A stretch of 64,000 nt of DNA from Janthinobacterium sp. CG3. GTDB taxonomy: Bacteria > Pseudomonadota > Gammaproteobacteria > Burkholderiales > Burkholderiaceae_D. Positions 45,472 to 53,517 of this stretch are shown here, in pieces. The translations under genes were made by a program, and so were the position numbers. Position 1 is the first letter of the stretch. Each line of letters begins with the position of its first letter. The notes beneath the pieces are model-generated. The model ran no database searches and was not told the origin of the DNA. It was given only the letters and a program-made list of their open reading frames with translations. The stretch spans positions 4,810,367 through 4,874,366 of the forward strand of contig NZ_KB467824.1 of the NCBI RefSeq assembly GCF_000344615.1, given 5' to 3'.

Positions 45472-47792
45472 GCGGCGGCCCGTTGCTCGGCCAGCGCCAG
45501 CGCGTCGCTGGCGTGGGGGCCGCGCGCGACCGCGTCGAGGAAGTCGTCGCCCCAGCGCGTGATGTCGTGCTCGGCGACGATGGCCGCCATGCGCGCGGTG
45601 CGGTAGGCGCGCTCGTCCTCGCCCATGGTCAGGGCCTGGTGCAGCGCCGCCGTCATGGCGCCGGCGTCGTAGGGGTTGGTGAGCAGGGCGCCGTGCAGTT
45701 CGACGGCGGCGCCGGCGAATTCCGACAGGATCAGCACGCCGGACTGGCCGATGGCCTGCTTGGTGGCGACGAATTCCTTGGCGACCAGGTTGAGGCCGTC
45801 GCGCAGCGGCGTGATCCAGGCGATGTCGCAGGCGGCGTAGTGGGCGAGCACCTCCTCGAACGGCAGCGAGCGGTAGAAGTAACGCACCGGCACCCATTCC
45901 AGCGTCGAGAAGCGGCCGTTGATGCGGCCGACGATGCGGTCGACTTCGACCCGCAGCGCCTGGTAGATTTCCATGCCGGGCGCGGCCGGGGTGATGACGT
46001 TGAGCAGCGTGACCTTGCCGGCGTGTTCCGGGTACTGTTCGAGCAGGCGCTCGAAGGCTTGCAGTTTTTCCAGCGAGCCCTTGACGTAGTCCAGCCGTTC
46101 GATCGACACGACCCCGGTGACGCCGCCCAGGTAGTCGCGGATGCCGGCGATTTTCCGCTCGACTTCCGGCGTGCGCAACTGCTGCGCGATCAGGCCGACG
46201 TCGGTGCCGACCGGGTGCGCGCCGAGCGCGACGCGGCGCCCGCCGGCCTCGATGGCCGACGTCATCTTGTCCACCCCGAGGGCGCAGCCGTAGGTCAGGA
46301 AGCGCGGCGCGCAGGGTACGCTGGCGAGCACTTCGAGCGGCGCGAAGGAGCGCACCGCGTCGACGAAGTTCTCGACGTAGCGCGGGATGTGGAAGCCGAT
46401 ATAGTCGCATTGCAGCAGGCTGCCGATGATGTCGCGGCGCCACGGCAGGATGTTGAACACGTCGCTCGACGGGAAGGCCGTGTGGTGGAAGAAGGCGATG
46501 CGCAGGTCCGGGCGCAGCGGGCGCAGGAAGGCCGGCACCATCCACAGGTTGTAGTCGTGGATCCAGGCGATGGCGCCTTCGGCCGCCTCGCGCGCGGCCT
46601 GCTCGGCGAACAGGCGGTTGACTTCGAGGAAGCGCTCCCAATGGGCCTGGTGGAACTCGGCCTTGTCGGGGAAGGAAAAGATGATCGGCCAGAACGCCTC
46701 CTTGGAAAACTTCTTGTAGAACACGTCGATGTCGTCCTCGGTCAGGGCGATGCGCGCCACCTGCAAGCGCGGATAGCGTTCCAGGTCGACCGGCGCGTGG
46801 CTGGCGAAATCGGCCGGCGCGCGGCTGGGCTGCTGCGACCAGGCGACCCAGGAGCCGCAGCGCTCCCCGGCGAAAAAGCTCAGCAGCGTCGGAATGATGC
46901 CGTTCGGGCTTTCCGGGCGGCGCTGCCGCAGCACGCCGTCCTCGACGATTTCATCGAAGGGTTGGCGGTGGTAGACCATCACCAGTTCGGCCTCGCCGCG
47001 CTGGTCGATGCGCCCCTGCGCCGCCGCGGACGGCTCGACCAGCGTGCCGTGGTGGGCCAGCCCCTCCAGAATGCCGCCGCAGCCTTCGGCCCGGGCCAGG
47101 TAGGCGCGCGGCAGTTTGCGCACCCGCTCGACCAGGGCCGGCTCGGCGCCGCCGACGACGATGCCGCGATAGCCGGCCTCGAACATCGACAGGTCGTTCA
47201 GGGTGTCGCCGGCCACCACCACGTCGGCCGGGTCGAAACCTTCCGCCTGGGCCAGGCGCAGCAGCGCCGGACCCTTGCCGATGCCGCGCGGCAGCACGTC
47301 GAGATAGCGCCCGCCGGAAAACAGCAGGTCGCAGCCGAGCGCCTCGACCGCCGCGCGCAGCGCCGGCGTGACGCCGCCCTCGCTGATGAAAAACGAGCAG
47401 CGCCGCTCCTGCGGCACGTTTTGCCGGCGCAGCCTGGGGAAGTCGGCCAGCGCTTTCAGCACCGCCTGCGCGCCGGGCCAGTGGGCGGCGATTTCGTGGT
47501 GCAGCGGCTCGACCGGGCGCAGGTCGCCGTGGACGATGGTGGCGCCGACGTCGGCGATGATGTAGTCAGGCATCGGAATGGTCGGGTCGCTGAGCAGGGG
47601 GATGATCGATTCAAGGCCGCGGCCGGTGATGAACACCAGCTTGGCGCCCGGCAAGGCGCCGCTGAACAGGTCGCGCACGCGTCGGCGCGCCTCGTGCGTT
47701 CCCGCCAGCAGGGTACCGTCGAGGTCGGTGGCGAGCACCAGGGGGCGTGGATTGGTCGGCGAAGTCCATCGTTGCGGCGCGAGAATAGTCAT
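45468..47792 (-). CDS. HAD phosphatase-GT20 fusion, glucosylglycerol-phosphate synthase/phosphatase type (GgpPS-like)
   Basis: 774 aa. The N-terminal about 270 residues are a HAD phosphatase (LATDLDGTLL near residue 22, VVVAGDTLNDLSMFEAGYRG). From about 290 a GT20 domain follows, with WIHDYNLWMVPAFLRPLRPD (HDYNLW at 412-417), FFHHTAFPSSDVFNILPWRR and CDYIGFHIPRYVENF. The HDYNLW reading, rather than HDYHL of trehalose-phosphate synthase, and the HHTAFPS motif fit GgpS. The family makes glucosylglycerol-phosphate from ADP-glucose and glycerol 3-phosphate, then dephosphorylates it. AAAGGA is eight bases before the ATG at 47792. Trehalose-phosphate activity is the main alternative. Confidence 0.75.
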   Translation of the reverse strand: MTILAPQRWTSPTNPRPLVLATDLDGTLLAGTHEARRRVRDLFSGALPGAKLVFITGRGLESIIPLLSDPTIPMPDYIIADVGATIVHGDLRPVEPLHHEIAAHWPGAQAVLKALADFPRLRRQNVPQERRCSFFISEGGVTPALRAAVEALGCDLLFSGGRYLDVLPRGIGKGPALLRLAQAEGFDPADVVVAGDTLNDLSMFEAGYRGIVVGGAEPALVERVRKLPRAYLARAEGCGGILEGLAHHGTLVEPSAAAQGRIDQRGEAELVMVYHRQPFDEIVEDGVLRQRRPESPNGIIPTLLSFFAGERCGSWVAWSQQPSRAPADFASHAPVDLERYPRLQVARIALTEDDIDVFYKKFSKEAFWPIIFSFPDKAEFHQAHWERFLEVNRLFAEQAAREAAEGAIAWIHDYNLWMVPAFLRPLRPDLRIAFFHHTAFPSSDVFNILPWRRDIIGSLLQCDYIGFHIPRYVENFVDAVRSFAPLEVLASVPCAPRFLTYGCALGVDKMTSAIEAGGRRVALGAHPVGTDVGLIAQQLRTPEVERKIAGIRDYLGGVTGVVSIERLDYVKGSLEKLQAFERLLEQYPEHAGKVTLLNVITPAAPGMEIYQALRVEVDRIVGRINGRFSTLEWVPVRYFYRSLPFEEVLAHYAACDIAWITPLRDGLNLVAKEFVATKQAIGQSGVLILSEFAGAAVELHGALLTNPYDAGAMTAALHQALTMGEDERAYRTARMAAIVAEHDITRWGDDFLDAVARGPHASDALALAEQRAAA

Positions 47793-48197
47793 GTATTTAT
47801 CCTTTGGTAGCGAAATCGACGTGGCCATACAGCGGTCGCGCCGAAGCAGATCGAGGTGTGAACGCAGCGGCCGCAAGGGGCCGTTCACATGGGCGGAGAG
47901 GCAATCGGGTGGGCGCGAAAGGCGCCGCAGGCGTGTTGCCAGGCGAAGAGGGGAAGCTGGGCCAGCTTGGCGCGCCGGGGACCGGTGGCGCTTGTGTGGC
48001 GGTGTTCGTGATGGCGCTTGACCCTCAGAAAGCTTTGCAACTTTACCATGATGTGGCTTGAGCGGGCGCACGCTTGGCCGCCGGGTGAAACCTGCGCTTT
48101 GCGGTAATATCGGGCTCCGATAGCGCCGGAGTCAGTTCGCGCAATCCGATGGCAGGCCCGCGGTGGGCGCTGCGGAAGCGCCCGGAGCCGATTTAAT
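47793..48197. other. 405-bp intergenic region holding the divergent promoters of the GT20 operon and the DUF2939 gene
   Basis: No convincing coding frame on either strand. It contains a small perfect dyad AAGCTGG-G-CCAGCTT at 47954-47968. No clear consensus -10/-35 pair was recognised, though the minus-strand operon needs a promoter here. GC content dips toward 48030-48060. Confidence 0.5.
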
Positions 48198-48794
48198 ATG
48201 AGGTCAATAGTCATCAAAACAAACATAGTCGCGGCATCCGCGCTTGCAACCATCGTGGCCGTCGCCGCGTATTGGTACTGGTCGCCATTGCTAGCCGTGC
48301 GGCAGCTGCAGTCGGCGGTCCGGAGCAGGGATGCGGTAGCCTTTAGCGAGCACGTCGACTACCCCAAGGTGCGCCAGAGCATCAAGGGCCAATTCTCCGC
48401 CTTGTTTCAAAACGAGATGGAACGGTCGGGCGGCGTCGACAGGGCGCTCGGCGCGAACGGCGCCGATTTTGGCGCCAGATTGGGCGCGCTAATGGTCGAC
48501 CGATTCGTCGACGCGGTGGTGCAGCCGGAATCCATGATGCTGGCGATGCGGAGCGGCCAGTTTGCGCCGTCCAATCGCCAGCGTTCGGCCGGCGCCTCGG
48601 CGCCGGCCGCAACGCCGAAGGAAAAATTCATCTGGAAGTATGAACGGCGGGGGCTGAACAACGTCGTCGTCCATGCGGCCGATCCGGACGCCGCGGATGC
48701 GGCGGGCCGGGGCATACTCGGCCTGGTGTTCCAGCGCAGCGGCTTCGCCGACTGGAAGCTGACCGAGGTGCGGATGTCATCGGCGAACAAATGA
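48198..48794 (+). CDS. DUF2939-like membrane-anchored protein
   Basis: 198 aa. One N-terminal hydrophobic segment (IVAASALATIVAVAAYWYW) followed by the DUF2939-like pattern SPLLAVRQLQSAVRSRDAVA and YPKVRQSIKGQFSALFQNEM. Function unknown. GGAG lies about ten bases before the ATG. The flanking DNA is somewhat lower in GC than the operon before it. The next gene is convergent and 24 bp away. Confidence 0.75.
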   Translation: MRSIVIKTNIVAASALATIVAVAAYWYWSPLLAVRQLQSAVRSRDAVAFSEHVDYPKVRQSIKGQFSALFQNEMERSGGVDRALGANGADFGARLGALMVDRFVDAVVQPESMMLAMRSGQFAPSNRQRSAGASAPAATPKEKFIWKYERRGLNNVVVHAADPDAADAAGRGILGLVFQRSGFADWKLTEVRMSSANK

Positions 48795-48818
48795 GGCATG
48801 AATCATGGGGAAAACGGC

Positions 48819-49406
48819 TCACATGTTGACGGACGGTTCCGGCTCATCTTCAGACTCCCTGCGGCGCAACCCAAGCCCGACCAAGCCGAGTCCGGCGAGC
48901 AGCATCGCGTAGGTGGCCGGTTCGGGAACGGCGAGCGTCAGCGAAATGTCCAGGGACGAGTCGCGCACGCCGGTGCCGGTTGCGACGAGGGTGTAGATGC
49001 CGGGTTCCAGCGAACCGCTGAAGGTCGAGTGGGCAAAGCCGGCCAGTAGCCCGGCGAAGCTGTCCGATTGAATCAATTGGTTGCCGGCGTCGAACAGGTC
49101 GATGTTGACGTCAATCAGCCGCGGTCCGACGCCGGTGGCCGTGTTGACCAGCCACGCGGCGTTGCCCGTAAACGATTGGACGTCGGCGCCGACGGTAAAC
49201 GTCGTGGTTTGCCGCAGCGGCCCGCGCTCCGTGGTGAAGGTATCGACGAACAGGGTGTCTTGCGCCAGCAGCGGCGTTGCCACGACCGCCGTGGAAACGA
49301 GGTGGCTGTAGAAGACCGTTTGGGTATCGGCTTGCGCGGCCGGAGCCAGCAGGCCGCAACCGAGCAGCAGGGCGGCGCCCAGCTTGGATACTGAAACAGC
49401 GTTCAT
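48819..49406 (-). CDS. PEP-CTERM sorting-domain protein
   Basis: 195 aa. Signal peptide at the N-terminus (GAALLLGCGLLAPAAQA), a beta-rich middle, and a C-terminal sorting tail VPEPATYAMLLAGLGLVGLG followed by Arg (RRRE). That tail is the exosortase recognition signal, so the protein is exported, processed and probably linked to exopolysaccharide. AAGGAG lies five bases before the ATG. No exosortase gene is in the window. Confidence 0.9.
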   Translation of the reverse strand: MNAVSVSKLGAALLLGCGLLAPAAQADTQTVFYSHLVSTAVVATPLLAQDTLFVDTFTTERGPLRQTTTFTVGADVQSFTGNAAWLVNTATGVGPRLIDVNIDLFDAGNQLIQSDSFAGLLAGFAHSTFSGSLEPGIYTLVATGTGVRDSSLDISLTLAVPEPATYAMLLAGLGLVGLGLRRRESEDEPEPSVNM

Positions 49407-49483
49407 ATATGCTCCTTATTGCTTGTTATACGTTGGGGGCGCGGCGGTGGACGTGGTGGCGCAATTCACCGAAGCGCTGTCTT

Positions 49484-49492
49484 GGGGGGGGG
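49484..49492. repeat. G9 homopolymer upstream of the PEP-CTERM gene
   Basis: Nine consecutive G residues (C on the coding strand of the PEP-CTERM gene), about 80 bp before that gene's start. The 286-bp gap to the glutaredoxin gene holds no coding frame I can support. Length variation of such a tract could alter promoter spacing (inference). Confidence 0.6.
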
Positions 49493-49692
49493 TATGCGTG
49501 GAGGGAGTCGTTTTTTCTCTGCGGGCAATAGGGCTCGCGTATTGTTTGCCTGCGCATACCAGTTGTCAGGATAGGCGTCCGACCCAAGCTTAGCTTGACG
49601 GCGCTCAAAGTGGCGCTGAACTACGGGTCTCACGTTGCGGCTCTTGAACGTCTGATGTCAATGGCTGCACTTGCAACGCCACGCGACTTCCA

Positions 49693-50406
49693 CTACGGCT
49701 TCTTAAGGAGCAGCTTATCAACCCAGCCTTCTCCTTTTTGCGTCGTTACCCGATACATTCCATCTCGCTCCTCCCCCATATAGACGACCTCGTCAGTTTT
49801 GCCCAGCAGCAGGAGCTTTTCGGCCGATTTATATGGCTGCGCGTACACCTTGACCCCTGGGATCTTCCCCATCATCGTTTGGCCAGCCTGCGCGCCGTCG
49901 GGCTGCCCCTTCGTTGACAATGGACCGTGGCCTGCGGTTGTCGGCTGCGGAGCTGCAAGCGCAACCTGAAAATCGGCGTAGTTTTTAACAAATGCGGTTT
50001 CCGAAAATCCATGCATCGTTTTCTGTCCGAACACCAAGAACGGAACTGCGCCGTAGCCACCTAAGCTCTTGTATTCCGCCTTGTAGGCACCGTTGGTTTC
50101 AATGTCGCGCTCGACAAAGGGGATGTTGTTATTGCGCATGTAAACGGCGGCTTTCTTGCAATACCCGCACCACGCGGTGCGATACAAGACCACCTTCCCC
50201 TCGGCGTTTTCAGCTTGGATTCCTGGTGGTACATGACCTTGCAGGGTATCCGCAAGCGATTTGATGGCCCCTACGGTGTCCGAGGAGCTGGCTTCCTGTA
50301 GCGCTTTCAGCAAGTTGCCCAGCGATTGGGTGTGGCCTGTTGAAGTCAGAAAGGTTGCTAAAATAAGAATGAAGAGCGATACTTTGGTGGGGCCTGAAGA
50401 CAACAT
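49693..50406 (-). CDS. Secreted glutaredoxin-domain protein with C-terminal SH3-like domain
   Basis: 237 aa. Signal peptide (LFILILATFLTSTGHT), a helical linker, then a glutaredoxin fold with the active site WCGYCKK and the cis-Pro region GAVPFLVFGQ at about 75-155, and a C-terminal SH3-like module of about 65 residues (KVYAQPYKSAEKLLLLGKTD, DGMYRVTTQKGEGWVDKLLL). GGAGGA precedes the ATG. A thiol-disulfide role in the envelope is likely; the SH3 part may bind cell wall. Codon use is less GC-rich than in the surrounding genes. Confidence 0.8.
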   Translation of the reverse strand: MLSSGPTKVSLFILILATFLTSTGHTQSLGNLLKALQEASSSDTVGAIKSLADTLQGHVPPGIQAENAEGKVVLYRTAWCGYCKKAAVYMRNNNIPFVERDIETNGAYKAEYKSLGGYGAVPFLVFGQKTMHGFSETAFVKNYADFQVALAAPQPTTAGHGPLSTKGQPDGAQAGQTMMGKIPGVKVYAQPYKSAEKLLLLGKTDEVVYMGEERDGMYRVTTQKGEGWVDKLLLKKP

Positions 50407-50430
50407 GTATTCCTCCTTGCTTGGAATTCT

Positions 50431-50507
50431 TGGTCGGGGTGAGAGGATTCGAACCTCCGGCCTCTGCGTCCCGAACGCAGCGCTCTACCAGGCTGAGCCA
50501 CACCCCG
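50431..50507 (-). tRNA. tRNA-Pro (anticodon CGG)
   Basis: A 77-nt cloverleaf on the minus strand. Acceptor CGGGGTG pairs with CACCCCG before the discriminator A and an encoded CCA (50431-50433). The anticodon stem CTGCG/CGCAG encloses loop TTCGGGA (anticodon CGG at 50471-50473), and the T-loop GGTTCGAATCC is intact. It reads CCG codons, which are abundant in this genome. Confidence 0.95.
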
Positions 50508-50519
50508 AGTCTTATGTTT

Positions 50520-50548
50520 ATTACATCATACTCGTACAGGGTTTTCAA
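50520..50548 (-). promoter_or_regulatory. Candidate sigma-70 promoter of tRNA-Pro
   Basis: On the minus strand TTGAAA (50543-50548) and TGTAAT (50520-50525) are 17 bases apart, and the -10 ends 12 bases before the mature tRNA. TATGAT overlapping the spacer is an alternative -10. The IS element begins 40 bp upstream of the -35. Confidence 0.45.
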
Positions 50549-50578
50549 CCGGCGCAGCCAGCGGCGTGGCACCTTCCC

Positions 50579-50607
50579 GCGCCTTATTCAGGGCGATTGC
50601 ATGAAGG
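50579..50607. repeat. Left target duplication and terminal inverted repeat of the IS element
   Basis: Target duplication GCGCCTTATT at 50579-50588, then the terminal repeat CAGGGCGATTGCATGAAGG at 50589-50607. Confidence 0.95.
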
Positions 50608-51851
50608 ATCAGATGGCCAGGCCCAACACCTTGCCAAGGTAGTCGGCGTTCCAGCCCGCCTTTAGGCGCTTGGAGGCGACGCCGAGCTTCGTCGTTTTCT
50701 CGTTCTTCAGCAGGTTGAGGGCAATGCGGCGCAGGATGGCGAAATTTTGCGCCGCGTCGCCAACGCGCACGCGGCAGCCGTCCTCGCGAAATGCGACGTC
50801 CAGCACCCAATGCATGCTGTTTTCGATGCCCCAGTGCGCCCGTACTGTTTTGCCCAACATTGCAGCCTTGGCCGGCAAGCTGCTGATGTAATAGCGGCGT
50901 TCAACGCTGGCTGTTCCGGTGCTGTTTCGCCCGATGATTTCGCGCGTCGACTCGATCATGATGAGGCTTTGCAGCCCGCTCCAATGCTGTTTTTGCTGAA
51001 CGAGCCAAGCGATGTCGTTGGTGACAAGGCAGCGCCGGGTTTCGATCCGTCCGTGATCTTTTTCGGTCTGGATGTGCTCCCAGAATGGACGATCCATCTT
51101 GCCTGCGTCGGCGGCGTCGAACCACAGCTTGACGGCTTCGGCCAAGACGGGCTGGTTGTCCTTCACACCCAGAACATAGTCGGCGCCGTTGGCAACGATC
51201 TTGGCGGCGATGTCGCGCTGGCACCCCATCGCGTCGATTGTGATGATGGCGCCTTTGACGTCCAGGGTATCCAATAATTCCGGTATCGCGGTGATCTCGT
51301 TGCTCTTGTCGGCGGTCCGAACCTGCCCAAGTGTGACGCCGCTCGCGCTGCTCCACGCCGACACCAGATGAATGGCGCTCTGTTTGCCATCGTGTGAACC
51401 ACGCACGCATTTGCCATCGATGGCAATGTGCTGCCCTTCAAGCGACGGACACAGTGCGCCCATCCAGCGTACAAAACACGATTCGAACTGCTTCGCGTCA
51501 AGCAGGGAAAAAACGCGTCCGAAGGTGTCGTGCGAGGCGATGCCATTGGCGAACGGCCGGTACTGACGCAGCCACTCGAGCTTCATTTCGCTCCATTCCA
51601 CAACCGTGGTCCAGCTTTCCGCTCCACTGATGACGGCGCAGATCGCGGCCAGCAGCAATTCGTCCAGTTGATATGCGCACTCGCGCGCGCGCGGATCGCG
51701 TAATTCATCGAATGCTTCCAGCAGCGACATCGGTCCGATTGTCATTTTTCTCGCCCAAATATCGAGAGTAAACGCCTTTTTCAAAGAGTTTACAAGCGAT
51801 ACCTACAAGCTGTGCTCATCGCCTCGGCTCCGCCTTCATGCAATCGCCCTG
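50589..51851 (-). mobile_element. Complete ISAs1-family insertion sequence (1263 bp)
   Basis: The element is bounded by perfect 19-bp inverted repeats (50589-50607 and 51833-51851) and flanked by an exact 10-bp direct repeat GCGCCTTATT (50579-50588, 51852-51861). It carries one transposase gene on the minus strand. The perfect ends and intact gene suggest a recent, still functional insertion. It lies upstream of tRNA-Pro. Confidence 0.96.
50609..51745 (-). CDS. ISAs1-family DDE transposase
   Basis: 378 aa from the ATG at 51745; a start 39 bases upstream is possible but less family-like. N-terminal DDE_Tnp_1-associated domain (SLLEAFDELRDPRARECAYQ), then HIAIDGKCVRGSHDG (first catalytic Asp region), ITIDAMGCQRDIAAKIVANG (second), and RAHWGIENSMHWVLDVAFRE with the catalytic Glu. 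The reading frame is full length, with no frameshift. Its stop codon is one base from the left terminal repeat. Confidence 0.95.
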   Translation of the reverse strand: MTIGPMSLLEAFDELRDPRARECAYQLDELLLAAICAVISGAESWTTVVEWSEMKLEWLRQYRPFANGIASHDTFGRVFSLLDAKQFESCFVRWMGALCPSLEGQHIAIDGKCVRGSHDGKQSAIHLVSAWSSASGVTLGQVRTADKSNEITAIPELLDTLDVKGAIITIDAMGCQRDIAAKIVANGADYVLGVKDNQPVLAEAVKLWFDAADAGKMDRPFWEHIQTEKDHGRIETRRCLVTNDIAWLVQQKQHWSGLQSLIMIESTREIIGRNSTGTASVERRYYISSLPAKAAMLGKTVRAHWGIENSMHWVLDVAFREDGCRVRVGDAAQNFAILRRIALNLLKNEKTTKLGVASKRLKAGWNADYLGKVLGLAI

Positions 51852-51861
51852 GCGCCTTATT
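51833..51861. repeat. Right terminal inverted repeat and target duplication of the IS element
   Basis: CCTTCATGCAATCGCCCTG at 51833-51851 is the exact reverse complement of the left end, followed by GCGCCTTATT at 51852-51861. The 244 bp beyond, up to the cupin gene, hold no gene I can support. Confidence 0.95.
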
Positions 51862-52105
51862 GCCCCTTCCTTGACGCAGCGCTAGTTCCTCTACAGGGTT
51901 GCTGGGTAGGAAACCGTCATTTTGAGACCTGATCCCAGAGTTGTTGTGTGTGTGCAGCAGAGGAAAAACGCGCCACATGCAAGTCGGCGCCTTTTCAAGC
52001 GCATGTTGCTACAAATACACAACCAAGCCCTGGTAACGGCGTAAAATGCGATGACTTTTCTCCACCAGCCTGCGCGACCTATTCAATCGACAAAAAGGGA
52101 TGTCA

Positions 52106-52558
52106 ATGAACCGAACTCTGATAATGGCAAGTCTGTTTGCCATCTGCCTGCCATTTAGCGCCCACGCCCTGGACAATTCCGTCGCGGTCAAGGTCACGCC
52201 CTTGCTCAAGTCAAGCACTAGCTGGGATGGCAAGGCGTTGGCCTATCCCGAGGGCCAGGCCGAGGTCACGGCCCTCATCGTCGAGATAGCGGCCGGCGCG
52301 CAAACAGGTTGGCATGAACATCCGGTTGCGTCGTTCGCCTATGTCTTGGAAGGCACCCTGGAAGTGACGCGCAAGACCGGGGAGACCAAGGTGCTGCACG
52401 TAGGCGACGTGTTGCCCGAAGTGGTCAACACGCTGCACAATGGCCGCTCCTTGGACGGAAAGAGCGTCAAACTGCTGGTGTTGTATACCGGAGCCGTCGG
52501 TCGGAAATTGACTGTGGCGCACCCTGAATTAGACGCCGCTTCGACCGCCGCGCAATAA
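52106..52558 (+). CDS. Periplasmic cupin-domain protein
   Basis: 150 aa. Signal peptide MNRTLIMASLFAICLPFSAH with cleavage about AHA-LD. One cupin_2 barrel with metal-type motifs WHEHPVASFAYVLEGTLEV (two His and the downstream Glu region) and HVGDVLPEVVNTLHNG. AAGGG six bases upstream supports the ATG at 52106 rather than 52100. The ligand or reaction is unknown. It lies between the IS element and the ars operon without clear ties to either. Confidence 0.8.
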   Translation: MNRTLIMASLFAICLPFSAHALDNSVAVKVTPLLKSSTSWDGKALAYPEGQAEVTALIVEIAAGAQTGWHEHPVASFAYVLEGTLEVTRKTGETKVLHVGDVLPEVVNTLHNGRSLDGKSVKLLVLYTGAVGRKLTVAHPELDAASTAAQ

Positions 52559-52686
52559 AAAACGGCGTCGGTTCGCGTCAACGCAAGGCCCGCTGCGCGC
52601 AGCGCCAACAGGACACTACGTCGTCCGTGGCCGCTTCCTTGACGCAGATCCATGGCGCCGCGGAAGCGCGGCGTTGCGCTCGATAG

Positions 52687-52710
52687 ATATTTCCATTATT
52701 ATCGAAATAT
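52687..52710. promoter_or_regulatory. Dyad ATATTTC-N10-GAAATAT, probable ArsR operator
   Basis: Arms at 52687-52693 and 52704-52710, the second overlapping the arsR start codon. AT-rich dyads of this kind are typical autoregulatory ArsR/SmtB sites. No good ribosome site precedes the ATG at 52709, so a leaderless or very short leader transcript is possible. Confidence 0.55.
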
Positions 52711-53047
52711 GGAAACTTCTACCGCTCTCACATCGTTGGCCGCGCTGGCGCAGGAATCGCGCCTGGCCGTGTTCCGGCTGCTGGTGCAGGCGGGGCCGGC
52801 TGGTCTGGCGGCGAGCAAGATCGCCGAGGCGCTCGGCATCGCGCCGTCGTCGCTGTCCTTCCATCTAAAGGAGCTGGCGCACGCGAATCTGATCGCCTCG
52901 GTCAAGGCCGGGCGCTCGATTATCTATTCGGCCAATTTCGCGTCGATGAACGGCTTGTTGGCGTTCCTGACGCAGAATTGCTGCGGCGGAAACGCCTGTT
53001 CGCCCGTCAGCGTGTCGCTTTGCGTCGGCCAGGAACCGGCGCCATGA
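52709..53047 (+). CDS. arsR: ArsR-family arsenic-responsive repressor
   Basis: 112 aa. Winged helix with LAQESRLAVFRLLVQAGPAG and the recognition helix APSSLSFHLKELAHANLI. It lacks the ELCVC metal motif of plasmid ArsR. Instead a C-terminal cluster NCCGGNACS places Cys91, Cys92 and Cys97, resembling the C-terminal As(III) site of the Acidithiobacillus-type ArsR. Arsenite binding would release it from the dyad at 52687-52710. It is followed by arsC and arsH. Confidence 0.9.
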   Translation: METSTALTSLAALAQESRLAVFRLLVQAGPAGLAASKIAEALGIAPSSLSFHLKELAHANLIASVKAGRSIIYSANFASMNGLLAFLTQNCCGGNACSPVSVSLCVGQEPAP

Positions 53048-53088
53048 AGTGCAGTCTCACAACACTGGTTTGAAAAAGGATATCTATC

Positions 53089-53517
53089 ATGGCCATCACG
53101 ATCTATCACAACGCCGCCTGCGGCACTTCGCGCAACACGCTTGCGCTGATCCGCAACACCGGTGTCGAGCCGGAAATCGTCGACTACCTCAAGAATCCGC
53201 CGTCGCGCGACACGTTGATGGATTTGATCGCGCGTGCAGGCTTGACCGTGCGCGAGGCGCTGCGCGACAAGGGCGATCTGTACCAGGAGCTGGGCCTGGC
53301 CGACGAGCATACCGACGAGGTCCTGCTGGACGCCATGCTGGCCCATCCGGTCCTGATCAACCGGCCTTTCGTCGCCACCGAGAAGGGCGTGCGCCTGTGC
53401 CGTCCGTCCGAGCTGGTGCTCGACATTCTGCCGCTGCCGCAGCAGGGCGCCTTTAGCAAGGAAGACGGTGAGGCGGTGGTTGACGCGGCCGGGCGCCGGC
53501 TGGGCTCGCATGGATAA
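53089..53517 (+). CDS. arsC: Arsenate reductase ArsC (glutaredoxin-linked)
   Basis: 142 aa, the E. coli-type ArsC size. Catalytic Cys11 lies in [13 protein letters not shown], and the conserved Arg-containing stretch is [20 protein letters not shown]. It reduces arsenate to arsenite with glutathione and glutaredoxin. AAAGGA precedes the ATG by eight bases. Its 3' end overlaps arsH by eight bases, showing tight coupling. Confidence 0.94.
   Translation: MAITIYHNAACGTSRNTLALIRNTGVEPEIVDYLKNPPSRDTLMDLIARAGLTVREALRDKGDLYQELGLADEHTDEVLLDAMLAHPVLINRPFVATEKGVRLCRPSELVLDILPLPQQGAFSKEDGEAVVDAAGRRLGSHG

Noticed and set aside
45468..47792. Annotation as a plain trehalose-6-phosphate synthase (otsA)
   Set aside because: The GT20 motif reads HDYNLW with HHTAFPS, fitting the glucosylglycerol-phosphate type better, and the HAD domain is N-terminal as in GgpPS. 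Trehalose activity is kept only as an alternative.
45483..47810. A 775-codon plus-strand frame across the GT20 gene
   Set aside because: Mirror of the HAD-GT20 coding region without any family motif or ribosome site.
48819..49406. PEP-CTERM gene as a sign of a local exosortase/exopolysaccharide locus
   Set aside because: No exosortase or glycan-assembly genes are adjacent; such target genes are usually scattered.
50431..50507. tRNA-Pro as the attachment site of an integrated island
   Set aside because: I saw no integrase gene and no direct repeat of the tRNA 3' end nearby; the only mobile element is the IS, which has its own target duplication.
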